Shown: piece by piece, positions 52,142-59,710 of the stretch
Numbering within the stretch: position 1 is the stretch's first letter
How the letters are laid out: each line of letters opens with the position of its first letter
NCBI RefSeq assembly: GCF_001536285.1
Contig: NZ_FAOZ01000022.1
Location: 62,001-126,000, forward strand
DNA: 64,000 nucleotides
Source of the DNA: Parafrankia irregularis
GTDB taxonomy: Bacteria; Actinomycetota; Actinomycetes; Frankiales; Frankiaceae
Direction of reading: 5' to 3'
The notes under the pieces: model-generated
Seen by the model: only the letters and a program-made list of their open reading frames with translations
What the model was told of the DNA's origin: nothing
Databases searched by the model: none
Translations under genes and position numbers: made by a program

Positions 52142-52166
52142 GCCTCCGGAAGGGGAAGCCGGAGGC
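52142..52166 (+). terminator. Terminator after the zincin gene
   Basis: GCCTCCGG (52142-52149) pairs with CCGGAGGC (52159-52166) around a nine-base loop. It lies 100 bases after the zincin stop. Confidence 0.55.
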
Positions 52167-52298
52167 TCCACGTTCACCCCGGGGGCCCGTTTACGTGCAG
52201 CGGAAATCTCCTTCGCGTTCGATGGAAGCGCTGTTCGCGCCCGACGGAGTTCACACTCCCGCCCCATGCTCGCACTCGGCATAATTCACAACAAAAAG

Positions 52299-52370
52299 CG
52301 CAAAAGGGGCGCGGGCCGCCTGGCGATCCGCAAGAAGGAAGGATTCTGGTCGTCCCAACGACCAGAATCC
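52299..52370. repeat. Dispersed palindromic repeat, copy 2
   Basis: Begins AAAAGGGGCGCG, continues CGCCTGGCGATCCGCAAGAAG, and ends with GGATTCTGGTCGT paired with ACGACCAGAATCC around a short CCC/CA loop. It is aligned block by block with 24139-24209, with paired substitutions in the two arms keeping the stem intact. Confidence 0.8.
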
Positions 52371-52862
52371 TTCACCCTTCGGACGCCCCCACGTCGCCGC
52401 CGTCGAGCTCCGGATCCAGCCGCAATCGTGAAGTGCGAACCGTGCGAGCCTCACCCGCACGACCGCCTACGACAGGGCGCATCACCGACGCGACCGTCAC
52501 AGCCCGCTCAACCTCGGTGGCCTGGCGCGACAGACCCCGAGGCCGACCAGCCAGCCTGGTCCGACGCCCTTCGAACACGAAGCGATCACGAAAAAGCCCT
52601 GGCCACGCACCTGAATGGACGTATCAGAAGGGCCAGGGATGCCGCAGGCCCGAGGTGGCGACGGAAAAGGAACAATTTCTACCAGCATTGAACGCTTACC
52701 CGAATCACCCTTTCGGTGCCACCGCCCGCCCGGCGGATCCGAACAAAAACCGTCTGTCCACAGGCGCGGCGGACAACCACTCGGAGCGCGTTCCTCATGT
52801 CATCGTGAACGGGTCCCACCAGCCGCCGGCCCGAGCTCGCCGGCTGATGCAAGGAGGATCCC

Positions 52863-54059
52863 GTGCGCCCGGTCCTCAAAGCCGGTCTCCGTCGGCTCTG
52901 GCGAGACAGCACCACCCTGCAGATCGGCGTCGATCCCCTGCGCGCCGTCATTCTCACCGATGTCGGGCCGGCCGACCTGTCCGCGCTGAACACGTTGGGA
53001 TCGCCGGGCCCGGAGCTGGGGCTGGGGCCGGGCGGCGGCGAGGCCCGTGATCCGACCGCCCGCACGATGATCGAGATACTTGCGCAGGCCGGGCTGATCG
53101 ACGACGCCGCCGACAGCGGGCCGGCGCCCGTCAGCGATGGTGACCACGACCGGTTCGACCCGGACCTGGCCGCGCTCTCGCTGTCGAGCTTCGGCGTGAG
53201 GGTGCCCCGGTCGGCGCTGCACCGACGACGCCGGGCCCGGGTGTGCGTGCGGGGTGCCGGGCGGATCGGAGCACAGATCGCGACCCTGCTCGCGGCCGCG
53301 GGAGTCGGCCAGATCCTGGTGGACGATCCAGGTCCCACGTCGGCGGCCGACGTCGCGCCCGGTGGGCTGCGGCTCGACGACATCGGCCGACCCCGCTCAC
53401 TGGCGGCTGATACGGCGGTGCGGCGGGCCACCGGTCGGCGGGATCCGCCATGCCGCCAGCCGAAAAGCCGGCCGATGCGCTCCGCGAAGGTCGAGCCGCT
53501 TCGCCCCGATCTGGTTCTCCTGGCCCCGGTGGGGCTTCCAGTCGTCCATCCCGACGAGTGCCTGCGTATGGAGCGGGCCGGCGTCCCTCATCTGCTGGCA
53601 GGAGTCCGCGAGACGACGGGGATCATCGGGCCTCTGATCGTGCCGGGCGTCACCTCCTGCCTGCACTGTCAGCACCTGCACCGCGACGCCCGCGACTCCG
53701 ACTGGCTCATCCTCGCGATGCAGATGATCCGCCCGCCCGAGCACGGCGCAGACCCCTGCGAGATCTCGCTGGCGACCCTGGTCGCCGCGATCACCGCCAT
53801 GCAGGCGCTCGACTTCCTCGACCTGAACACGGCAGCCAGCGACCGCCCCCGCCAGCTGCCCACAGCCGCCAACGGCACTCTGGAGATCGCCCGAACCGAT
53901 CTGCGGATCCGGCGCCGCACCTGGCCACTCCACCCCGAGTGCCCCTGCCGCACCGCACGCGCCGCGGCCGGGTCACCACCTCAGGAACAGGCCATCTCGC
54001 CCGAAGTACTCGAGACCGCCATCGACCGCCAGCAGATCGCCACGGGCAGCACGCGGTGA
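52863..54059 (+). CDS. ThiF/E1-like (HesA/MoeB/ThiF-fold) protein, Rv3196-type
   Basis: A 398-residue protein with a ThiF-type Rossmann segment (VCVRGAGRIGAQIATLLAAA near residue 124). A zinc-binding cysteine pair in SCLHCQHLHRD near 263 matches a second set in HPECPCRTA near the C-terminus. The middle part (RPMRSAKVEPLRPDLVLLAP) is less typical and not obviously frameshifted. Family members adenylate carboxyl termini in sulfur transfer or modified-peptide systems, but the partner is unknown. GTG 52863 has AAGGAGGA upstream. It precedes the ABC1 kinase gene. Confidence 0.82.
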   Translation: MRPVLKAGLRRLWRDSTTLQIGVDPLRAVILTDVGPADLSALNTLGSPGPELGLGPGGGEARDPTARTMIEILAQAGLIDDAADSGPAPVSDGDHDRFDPDLAALSLSSFGVRVPRSALHRRRRARVCVRGAGRIGAQIATLLAAAGVGQILVDDPGPTSAADVAPGGLRLDDIGRPRSLAADTAVRRATGRRDPPCRQPKSRPMRSAKVEPLRPDLVLLAPVGLPVVHPDECLRMERAGVPHLLAGVRETTGIIGPLIVPGVTSCLHCQHLHRDARDSDWLILAMQMIRPPEHGADPCEISLATLVAAITAMQALDFLDLNTAASDRPRQLPTAANGTLEIARTDLRIRRRTWPLHPECPCRTARAAAGSPPQEQAISPEVLETAIDRQQIATGSTR

Positions 54060-54114
54060 GGGCGTCTATCGCGAGGTTGACACAACAGCCCGCGGGAAAG
54101 GGCACGATGGAGCG

Positions 54115-55674
54115 GTGTCCGACATCCCGCGGCGGGCGGTCGTCCGCACCGCCAAGCTCGCGACCCTCCCGATCGGCATGGCCGGCCGGGCGACCCTCGG
54201 CGTGGGAAAACGCCTGGGGGGCAGACCCGCCGAAGCTGTGGCCAGCGAGCTGCAGCAGCGGACGGCAGGGCAGATCTTCCGCGTCCTCGGAGAACTCAAG
54301 GGCGGGGCCATGAAGCTGGGCCAGGCGCTGTCCGTCTTCGAGGCGGCGCTGCCGGAGGAGGTCGCCGGTCCCTACCGGGCGGCCCTCACCAAACTCCAGG
54401 AGGCCGCGCCGCCGCTGCCCGCGGCAACCGTGCACGGGGTCCTGAGCGCAGAGCTCGGCCCCGACTGGCGGTCGTTGTTCACCAGCTTCGACGACACGCC
54501 AGCCGCCGCGGCCAGCATCGGGCAGGTGCACCGCGCGGTGTGGGCGGCGGACGGAACCGATGTCGCCGTGAAGATCCAGTATCCGGGGGCCGGGGACGCG
54601 CTGCTGTCCGATCTCAACCAGCTCGGTCGCGCCGCCCGCCTGTTCGGGGCGATCACACCGGGCCTGGACATCAAGCCACTGGTCGCCGAGCTGAAGGCCC
54701 GTATCACCGAAGAGCTCGACTACCGGCTCGAAGCCGCCTGGCAGCGGGCGTTCGCGCAGGCCTACGCGGGCGATCCGGACATCGTCATCCCCCGCCCCAT
54801 CGCCGGCGCCGACCGGGTTCTGGTCAGCGAATGGATCGACGGTGTGCCGCTGTCCACCGTGATCGAACGGGGCACACCCGAGGAACGGGACCGGGCCGGG
54901 CTGCTGCTCGTGCGTTTTCTCTACTCGTGTCCCGGCCGAGCCGGGCTGCTCCACGCCGACCCACACCCGGGGAACTTCCGGTTGCTTCCCGACGGGCGCC
55001 TGGGAGTCCTCGACTTCGGAGCGGTCAACCGCCTGCCCGACGGGCTGCCCGAGCCCATCGGCCGACTGGCCCGGATGGCCCTCGCCGGCAATGCGGAGGC
55101 CGTCGCCGAAGGGCTGCTCGTCGAGGGTTTCATCCCGGCCAGCGCCAGCATTCCCGCCGACGACCTGCTGGGCTATCTGGCCCCCATGCTCGCCCCGATC
55201 GCGGCGGAGGAGTTCACCTTCTCCCGGGAATGGCTGCGTGGTGAGGCCCTGCGGCTCGGGGACTGGCGGTCTTCGGCAGCCCAGCTCGGCCGCCAGCTCA
55301 ACCTGCCGCCGTCCTATCTGCTGATCCACCGGGTCACCCTCGGTGCAATCGGCATTCTTTGCCAGCTCGGCAGCACCGGTCCGTTCCGGGCCGAGATGGA
55401 ACGCTGGCAGCCGGGCTTCGCACCGCCGCGCACCGCGGCGGCCCGGCACGCCGCGGCTGCCAACCGTCCAGGTCGCCGCCTGCCCAGGCTCGACGTCGAG
55501 GACGAGGCGGGTGTCATCCGGGCCCGGCCCGGCCCGGTCGTGCTCGCCCCGGCACAGCGTGGAAACCGCTCACGGAGCCGGATCCGCCCGCCCGAGCAGG
55601 CCGGGTCCGTCGAGCCGAGCCGGCCCCCACGGCAGCGCCGACCGGCCCGTGAGCCCCAGGCCAACCGCGACTGA
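54115..55674 (+). CDS. ABC1/AarF (UbiB)-family protein kinase-like protein
   Basis: A 519-residue ABC1 family protein. Signature KxGQ segment: ELKGGAMKLGQALSVFEAAL near residue 60. AAASIGQVHRAVW near 131 is the Ala-rich nucleotide loop, AVKIQYPG near 151 holds the lysine, and HADPHPGNFRLLPDGRLG near 278 holds the catalytic loop with LDFGAVNRLP. The last 80 residues are Arg/Pro-rich. Members influence quinone or envelope lipid metabolism; the role here is unknown. GTG start at 54115. Precedes whiB7, convergently. Confidence 0.9.
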   Translation: MSDIPRRAVVRTAKLATLPIGMAGRATLGVGKRLGGRPAEAVASELQQRTAGQIFRVLGELKGGAMKLGQALSVFEAALPEEVAGPYRAALTKLQEAAPPLPAATVHGVLSAELGPDWRSLFTSFDDTPAAAASIGQVHRAVWAADGTDVAVKIQYPGAGDALLSDLNQLGRAARLFGAITPGLDIKPLVAELKARITEELDYRLEAAWQRAFAQAYAGDPDIVIPRPIAGADRVLVSEWIDGVPLSTVIERGTPEERDRAGLLLVRFLYSCPGRAGLLHADPHPGNFRLLPDGRLGVLDFGAVNRLPDGLPEPIGRLARMALAGNAEAVAEGLLVEGFIPASASIPADDLLGYLAPMLAPIAAEEFTFSREWLRGEALRLGDWRSSAAQLGRQLNLPPSYLLIHRVTLGAIGILCQLGSTGPFRAEMERWQPGFAPPRTAAARHAAAANRPGRRLPRLDVEDEAGVIRARPGPVVLAPAQRGNRSRSRIRPPEQAGSVEPSRPPRQRRPAREPQANRD

Positions 55675-55713
55675 TCGACACCGGTCAGGCCATCAGCACG
55701 AAGCGCAGCAACG

Positions 55714-55755
55714 CCTTGGGGCGGCGCACCGGAGATCCGGTGCGCCGCCCCAAGG
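55714..55755. terminator. Bidirectional terminator between ABC1-kinase and whiB7
   Basis: Arms 55714-55733 and 55736-55755 are perfectly complementary over about 19 bases with a minimal loop. Located between the two convergent stop codons. Confidence 0.88.
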
Positions 55756-55791
55756 TCACTATGTAGCCGTAGCCGCAAGGCCCTTGCTCGG

Positions 55792-56085
55792 TCAGGCCGC
55801 GACGTTCTTGCGCGGCCTCCCCCGAGGACGCTTGCGCGGGACCACGCGGCCGGTCACGACGAGTTCGCCGCCCCAGACACCCCACGGTTCCGCCCGGTCG
55901 ATCGCGGCGGACAGGCAGGCATGGCGCACGGGGCAGTCCACGCAGACGGACTTGGCGGACTCGACGTCCGCCGGGGATTCGGCGAAGAAAAGCTCGGGGT
56001 CCACGTCCCAGCAGGGCAGGACGAGACGCTCCCGCTCGATCCGGGAATCGATCGAGGGGTCGAACACCGGGGTCACCTCCGACAT
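55792..56085 (-). CDS. whiB7: WhiB7 iron-sulfur transcription factor (AT-hook)
   Basis: A 97-residue WhiB7. The [4Fe-4S] ligands are C25, C48, C51 and C57 (VLPCWDVDPELFF; SVCVDCPVRHAC), followed by the turn EPWGVWGGE and the C-terminal AT-hook PRGRPRKN. WhiB7 binds SigA-type sigma and A/T-rich sites upstream of -35 boxes to switch on intrinsic drug-resistance genes. The ATG at 56085 starts the family sequence (MSEVTPVFDP). The gene is preceded by a 560-base leader with a promoter, two upstream reading frames and an intrinsic terminator, the hallmark architecture of whiB7 control. Convergent with the ABC1 gene. Confidence 0.95.
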   Translation of the reverse strand: MSEVTPVFDPSIDSRIERERLVLPCWDVDPELFFAESPADVESAKSVCVDCPVRHACLSAAIDRAEPWGVWGGELVVTGRVVPRKRPRGRPRKNVAA

Positions 56086-56194
56086 TGGCGGTTTAGTTCC
56101 GATCGGTTGCTCGGTCTTGCGTCCATCGACGACGGTCAGGATCAGACCTCCGGAGTGGTAGCTCTGGCACGCGATTCGACCGGGAGAAACAGAA

Positions 56195-56224
56195 AGGCCG
56201 CGGATCCTGTCGGATCCGCGGCCT
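56195..56224 (-). terminator. Intrinsic attenuator in the whiB7 leader
   Basis: On the minus strand a 13-bp perfect stem (56224-56212 with 56207-56195, AGGCCGCGGATCC) with a four-base loop is followed by a T-rich tract TTTCTGTTTCTC. It stands 23 bases after the stop of the second upstream reading frame and 110 bases before whiB7. Confidence 0.85.
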
Positions 56225-56246
56225 CGGAAGTCACTCCGGTTCGGCG

Positions 56247-56570
56247 CTAGGCCGGGAGTGGATCCGGGACAGGGCCCGACTGATCGAGAAAACGCGTGGC
56301 GGCTGTGCCGGCCTGACGTGCTGCGGCGGCGGCTTGATGATCCGAACGGCCATTCGTGACGACGGCACCCGTCAGGGCACCCTGAGCCGAGACACGGCTC
56401 ACCACGAAATCGCCGCCGAGGACACCGCGACCGGCGCAGCGGGAGCCTTTCGGCTCCCGGGCACCGAGCCACATGACCGTGTCAGCAAGCCGGGCAGCAG
56501 GCGTATAACGGACGCCGGCGATGGGCGGCCGCATACGCGTGCGCACGGAAGCCATGATGATCATTCTCAT
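56247..56570 (-). CDS. Upstream reading frame 2 of the whiB7 leader
   Basis: A 107-codon frame starting MRMIIMASVRTRMRPPIAG with a textbook ribosome site (GAAGGAGG, five bases before the ATG at 56570). It ends 23 bases before the attenuator stem. No protein family is recognised; composition is Arg/Ala/Gly/Val-rich. It is probably a leader peptide whose translation controls the attenuator, as in known whiB7 leaders, although it is unusually long. A GNRA-capped hairpin (GGGAGCC-GAAA-GGCTCCC, 56441-56458) lies within it. Confidence 0.6.
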   Translation of the reverse strand: MRMIIMASVRTRMRPPIAGVRYTPAARLADTVMWLGAREPKGSRCAGRGVLGGDFVVSRVSAQGALTGAVVTNGRSDHQAAAAARQAGTAATRFLDQSGPVPDPLPA

Positions 56571-56650
56571 CGTGACCTCCTTCGCGACTCCGCCGAACCC
56601 GACCGGACCGGCTCCCACCCGCAGCGCACTGATCGCGCTCCGGTGTTCAC
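56567..56650 (-). CDS. Upstream reading frame 1 of the whiB7 leader (leaderless)
   Basis: A 27-codon frame beginning with GTG at 56650, five bases downstream of the -10 box, so the transcript should begin at the start codon. Sequence VNTGARSVRCGWEP then VRSGSAESRRRSR. The stop TGA overlaps the ATG of the second frame as ATGA, giving translational coupling. The C-terminal part is Arg/Ser-rich (RRRSR), which could slow ribosomes. Confidence 0.6.
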   Translation of the reverse strand: MNTGARSVRCGWEPVRSGSAESRRRSR

Positions 56651-56655
56651 GGACA

Positions 56656-56693
56656 ACGGTAGGAGCAGTCACCGGCGCTGACAACCTATTTTT
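56656..56693 (-). promoter_or_regulatory. whiB7 promoter with WhiB7-type AT tract
   Basis: On the minus strand: AAAAATAGG (56693-56685), then -35 TTGTCA (56684-56679), an exact 17-base spacer and -10 TACCGT (56661-56656). An A/T tract directly next to a principal-sigma -35 box is the site where WhiB7 binds with sigma region 4, so this predicts positive autoregulation. Confidence 0.8.
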
Positions 56694-56774
56694 GGAGTGA
56701 TCTCACAGACTCGTTCAGCCACAGCAAGGATCGAAGCCACCCCGGCGTGTCACCGTTGGCACCGGTATCAGCAC

Positions 56775-59225
56775 TCAGTGCCGCGATCCGCGTGACGCGG
56801 TGTCGGAGACCAGCGCGAGGACGTCCTCGCCGTACCGGTCGAGCTTGCTCTGCCCGATGCCCGGCAGAGCCACGAGATCCGCGACGGTCGCGGGGCGACG
56901 CTGGGCGATCAGCCGCAGTGTCGCGTCGGTCAGCACGACGAAGGCAGGCGCTCCCTGCTCCTTCGCCCGCTGCGCCCGCCACGCGCACAACCGCTCGAAC
57001 AGCTCCGCGTCCACCTGCCCCGGGCACGTCTCGCAGCGTCCGATCCGGGCCCGCGCACCGGCCAGCGACCGCCCGCAGACATGGCACTGCACGCTCTGCC
57101 GGCCGCGCGGGCGCCCGGTGCCGCCGCCAACGGACTCCCCGCCGCCCCGCCGCTCCCCCGCGGCCGCGGAACCGTGTCCGGCCCCGTGTCCCGATCCGGA
57201 CACGGCCGCATCACCGGACGCGCGGGTCGCCGCCGTTCGGGAGGAGCCCCGGGTGCCGCCCGCGGTGGCCGCCGCCCGGCGCAGGTCGTCCAGGAACCGT
57301 GACGGCCGCCGGGAGCGGCGGGCCCCCTCGGCCCGCGCCAGCGACCACGACAGCGCCAGGTGGACCCGCGCCCGGGTGATGCCCACATAGAGCAGCCGGC
57401 GTTCCTCCGCGATCTGCTCGTCGGACTGCGCGTGCACGATGGGCAGCGTTCCCTCGACCAGGCCGACGAGGAACACCGCGTCCCATTCGAGCCCCTTGGC
57501 GGCGTGCAGGGAGGCGAGCGTGACGCCCTGCACCGTCGGGGTGTGCTGATGTGCGGCACGTTCGGCCAGGTCCGCGACGAACGCCTCCAGATCGGCGTCG
57601 GGGCGGGCGGCCTCGAGGTCGACGGCCAACCGGTGCAGTGCCGCCAGGTTCTCCCACCGCTCGCGGTCCGCGCCACGCCCCGCGGGAGCGGCGCCCGGCT
57701 GCCAGCCCAACGCGCCCAGCCCGTCGGCGACCGCGTCACCGAGCCCGCCGGGGCGGTCCGGCTCCGCCGAACGGACCGCCGCGCGCAGCATCCGCACGGC
57801 CGCGGTGACCTCGGGCCGCTCGAAGAACTTCTCACCGCCGCGCAGCAGGTAGGGGATGTCGGCCCGCGCCAGCGCCGTCTCGTACGCCTCGGACTGCGCG
57901 TTGATCCGATAGAGCACCGCGATGTCGCTGGCCGCCACACCCGTGGCCAGCAGCCCGCGGATACGCCTGGCGACGCCCGCCGCCTCCTCCGGCTCGCTGT
58001 CGGCCTCCAGCCAGGTGGGCGCCGGGCCCGCCGGGCGCATGGCGACGAGCCGCCCCCGGGGCCCGGCCGGCGCCGCGGCCGACCCGGTCGAACCGGACGA
58101 CGCCGCCGACCCGGCCGACGCGGCTGCCGGAGGAGCACCGTCCAGCAGGCCGTTCGCCAGCGCCACCACCTGGGGGGTGGAGCGATAGTCCCGGACCAGC
58201 CGCACGACCGTGGCGGTCGGGAAACGCCGCGGGAAGTCCAGCAGGTGACGCGCGCTGGCGCCGGTGAACGAGTAGATGGTCTGGTGCTCGTCGCCGACGA
58301 CGCACAGGCTGTCGCGATCGCCCAGCCAGGCGTCGAGAACCCGCTGCTGGAGCGGGTTGACGTCCTGGTACTCGTCCACGACGAAGTGGCGGTAGCGGGA
58401 GCGCAGCTCGGCCGCGACCCAGCTGTGCTCCTCGATCACGGCCGCGGTCAGCAGCAGGAGGTCGTCGAAGTCGAGGACACCGGCCTCCCCCTTGACGTCC
58501 TCGTAGGCCTCGTAGAGGCGGGCCACGACGTCGGGCGCGTACGAGCCCTCCCGCCCGTGCTCGGCGGCGGCGTGGACGTAGTCGGCGGGCGCGACCATCA
58601 TCGACTTCGCCCATTCGACCTCGGCGACCAGATCGCGCAGCTCGGCGCGGTCCGGGCGCAGCCGGGCCCGGTTCGCCGCGCGGACGAGCAGCGGAACGCG
58701 GCTCTTCTCCAGCCTCGGCAGCGCCACCCCGGCGACCTTCGGCCAGAAGTAGCTCAGGTGCCGCAGCGCGGCCGCGTGGAAGGTGCGGGCCTGGACGCCG
58801 TCGGCTCCCATCAGCCGCAGCCGCCCGCGCAGCTCGGCCGCGGCCCGGTTCGTGAAGGTCACCGCGAGGATCTGCCCCGCGCCGACCTCCCGCTGCGTCA
58901 CCAGGTGCGCGATCCGGTGTGTGATGGTCCGGGTCTTGCCCGTGCCGGCGCCCGCGAGAATGCAGACCGGGCCGATCGGCGCGAGCACGGCGGCGAGCTG
59001 CTCAGGGTCGAGACCCGCGCCCGGCTCCACACCCGGGTTCGGCTCTGCACCAGCGCCGGCACCCGGTTCCGCGCCGGCACCCGGTTCCGCGCCGGCGCCC
59101 GGCTCCGGGCCCGCGCTCGGTTCCGCCTCGGTGGCCTTCTTCCCTCCGGGCCTGCGCGCAGGCGTCGGAGGGCGCGTGGGCGCTGACGCCCCGCGGCGGT
59201 TCGGGCGAGTGGCTGATCCTGACAT
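56775..59225 (-). CDS. uvrD2: UvrD2-like ATP-dependent DNA helicase with zinc and HRDC domains
   Basis: An 816-residue superfamily-1A helicase for DNA repair. Walker A is GAGTGKTRTITHRIAHL near residue 95, motif II VVDEYQDVNPLQQRVLDAW near 280, and ITRARVHLALSWSLAR near 625 closes the motor. A tetracysteine motif (CHVCGRS ... CETCPGQ) near 715-735 precedes an HRDC domain ending in LVALPGIGQSKLDRYGEDVL, as in mycobacterial UvrD2. The N-terminus has Gly/Ala/Glu/Pro repeats (EPGAGAEPGAG) that are absent from homologues I know. The ATG at 59225 is preferred over the frame from 59285. Divergent from mrx1. Confidence 0.93.
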   Translation of the reverse strand: MSGSATRPNRRGASAPTRPPTPARRPGGKKATEAEPSAGPEPGAGAEPGAGAEPGAGAGAEPNPGVEPGAGLDPEQLAAVLAPIGPVCILAGAGTGKTRTITHRIAHLVTQREVGAGQILAVTFTNRAAAELRGRLRLMGADGVQARTFHAAALRHLSYFWPKVAGVALPRLEKSRVPLLVRAANRARLRPDRAELRDLVAEVEWAKSMMVAPADYVHAAAEHGREGSYAPDVVARLYEAYEDVKGEAGVLDFDDLLLLTAAVIEEHSWVAAELRSRYRHFVVDEYQDVNPLQQRVLDAWLGDRDSLCVVGDEHQTIYSFTGASARHLLDFPRRFPTATVVRLVRDYRSTPQVVALANGLLDGAPPAAASAGSAASSGSTGSAAAPAGPRGRLVAMRPAGPAPTWLEADSEPEEAAGVARRIRGLLATGVAASDIAVLYRINAQSEAYETALARADIPYLLRGGEKFFERPEVTAAVRMLRAAVRSAEPDRPGGLGDAVADGLGALGWQPGAAPAGRGADRERWENLAALHRLAVDLEAARPDADLEAFVADLAERAAHQHTPTVQGVTLASLHAAKGLEWDAVFLVGLVEGTLPIVHAQSDEQIAEERRLLYVGITRARVHLALSWSLARAEGARRSRRPSRFLDDLRRAAATAGGTRGSSRTAATRASGDAAVSGSGHGAGHGSAAAGERRGGGESVGGGTGRPRGRQSVQCHVCGRSLAGARARIGRCETCPGQVDAELFERLCAWRAQRAKEQGAPAFVVLTDATLRLIAQRRPATVADLVALPGIGQSKLDRYGEDVLALVSDTASRGSRH

Positions 59226-59268
59226 CAACCGACACGGTAGTCGCGGCTCGGCCCGACACGCCGGACCG

Positions 59269-59294
59269 GGAAGCAATGCCGCCACGACCGGGTT
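59269..59294 (+). promoter_or_regulatory. SigR-type promoter candidate of mycoredoxin
   Basis: GGAAG (59269-59273), an exact 18-base spacer (59274-59291) and GTT (59292-59294), one mismatch from the GGAAT-N18-GTT consensus used by sigR. It is 63 bases upstream of the mycoredoxin GTG and oriented toward it. Confidence 0.55.
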
Positions 59295-59357
59295 ATGCGG
59301 TTGGTCGGCGATCGGACGACAAAACCTTTACCGGACGGATGCGACGGAGGCCTCGCT

Positions 59358-59597
59358 GTGATCACGATGTACACCACTCCCTGGTGTGGCTACTGCGTTC
59401 GGCTGAAGGGCCAGCTCGACCGCGCGGGTGTGGAGTACGTGACGATCGACATCGAGCAGGACCCGACAGCCGAGCAACTCGTCCGCAATGCGAACAACGG
59501 CAACGCGACCGTGCCGACCGTGGTCTTCGCCGATGGGACGGTGATGACCAACCCGTCCCTCCGCCAGGTCACCGAGAAAGTCGCTTCTGCCGCATAA
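59358..59597 (+). CDS. mrx1: Mycoredoxin (glutaredoxin-like, mycothiol-dependent)
   Basis: A 79-residue glutaredoxin-fold protein with the active site WCGYC near residue 10, TVPTVVFADGTVMTNPS near residue 52 (cis-Pro and backbone-binding loop) and VEYVTIDIEQDPTAEQL. It reduces mixed disulfides with mycothiol, the actinobacterial counterpart of glutathione. GTG start with GGAGG seven bases upstream. It is divergent from uvrD2, exactly as Rv3198A is from Rv3198c. A SigR-type promoter lies upstream. Confidence 0.93.
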   Translation: MITMYTTPWCGYCVRLKGQLDRAGVEYVTIDIEQDPTAEQLVRNANNGNATVPTVVFADGTVMTNPSLRQVTEKVASAA

Positions 59598-59710
59598 CGG
59601 ATACGCAGGGCGACAACACTGCGGGAGTTCACGCCTTCCCGACGCACACACGGCCGGCTCTTGGGACGGTGTCCGTCACTGCCCGTGAACTTTGTGGGAG
59701 AGTTCGGCCT

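Larger units (their letters stand above)
52041..52862. other. Long spacer before the ThiF-like gene
   Basis: About 820 bases without a credible gene. It contains a terminator (52142-52166), a diverged copy of the dispersed palindromic repeat (52299-52370) and, near 52615-52780, lower-G+C sequence that probably includes the ThiF-like gene promoter. AAGGAGGA just before the GTG is the ribosome site. Confidence 0.6.
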
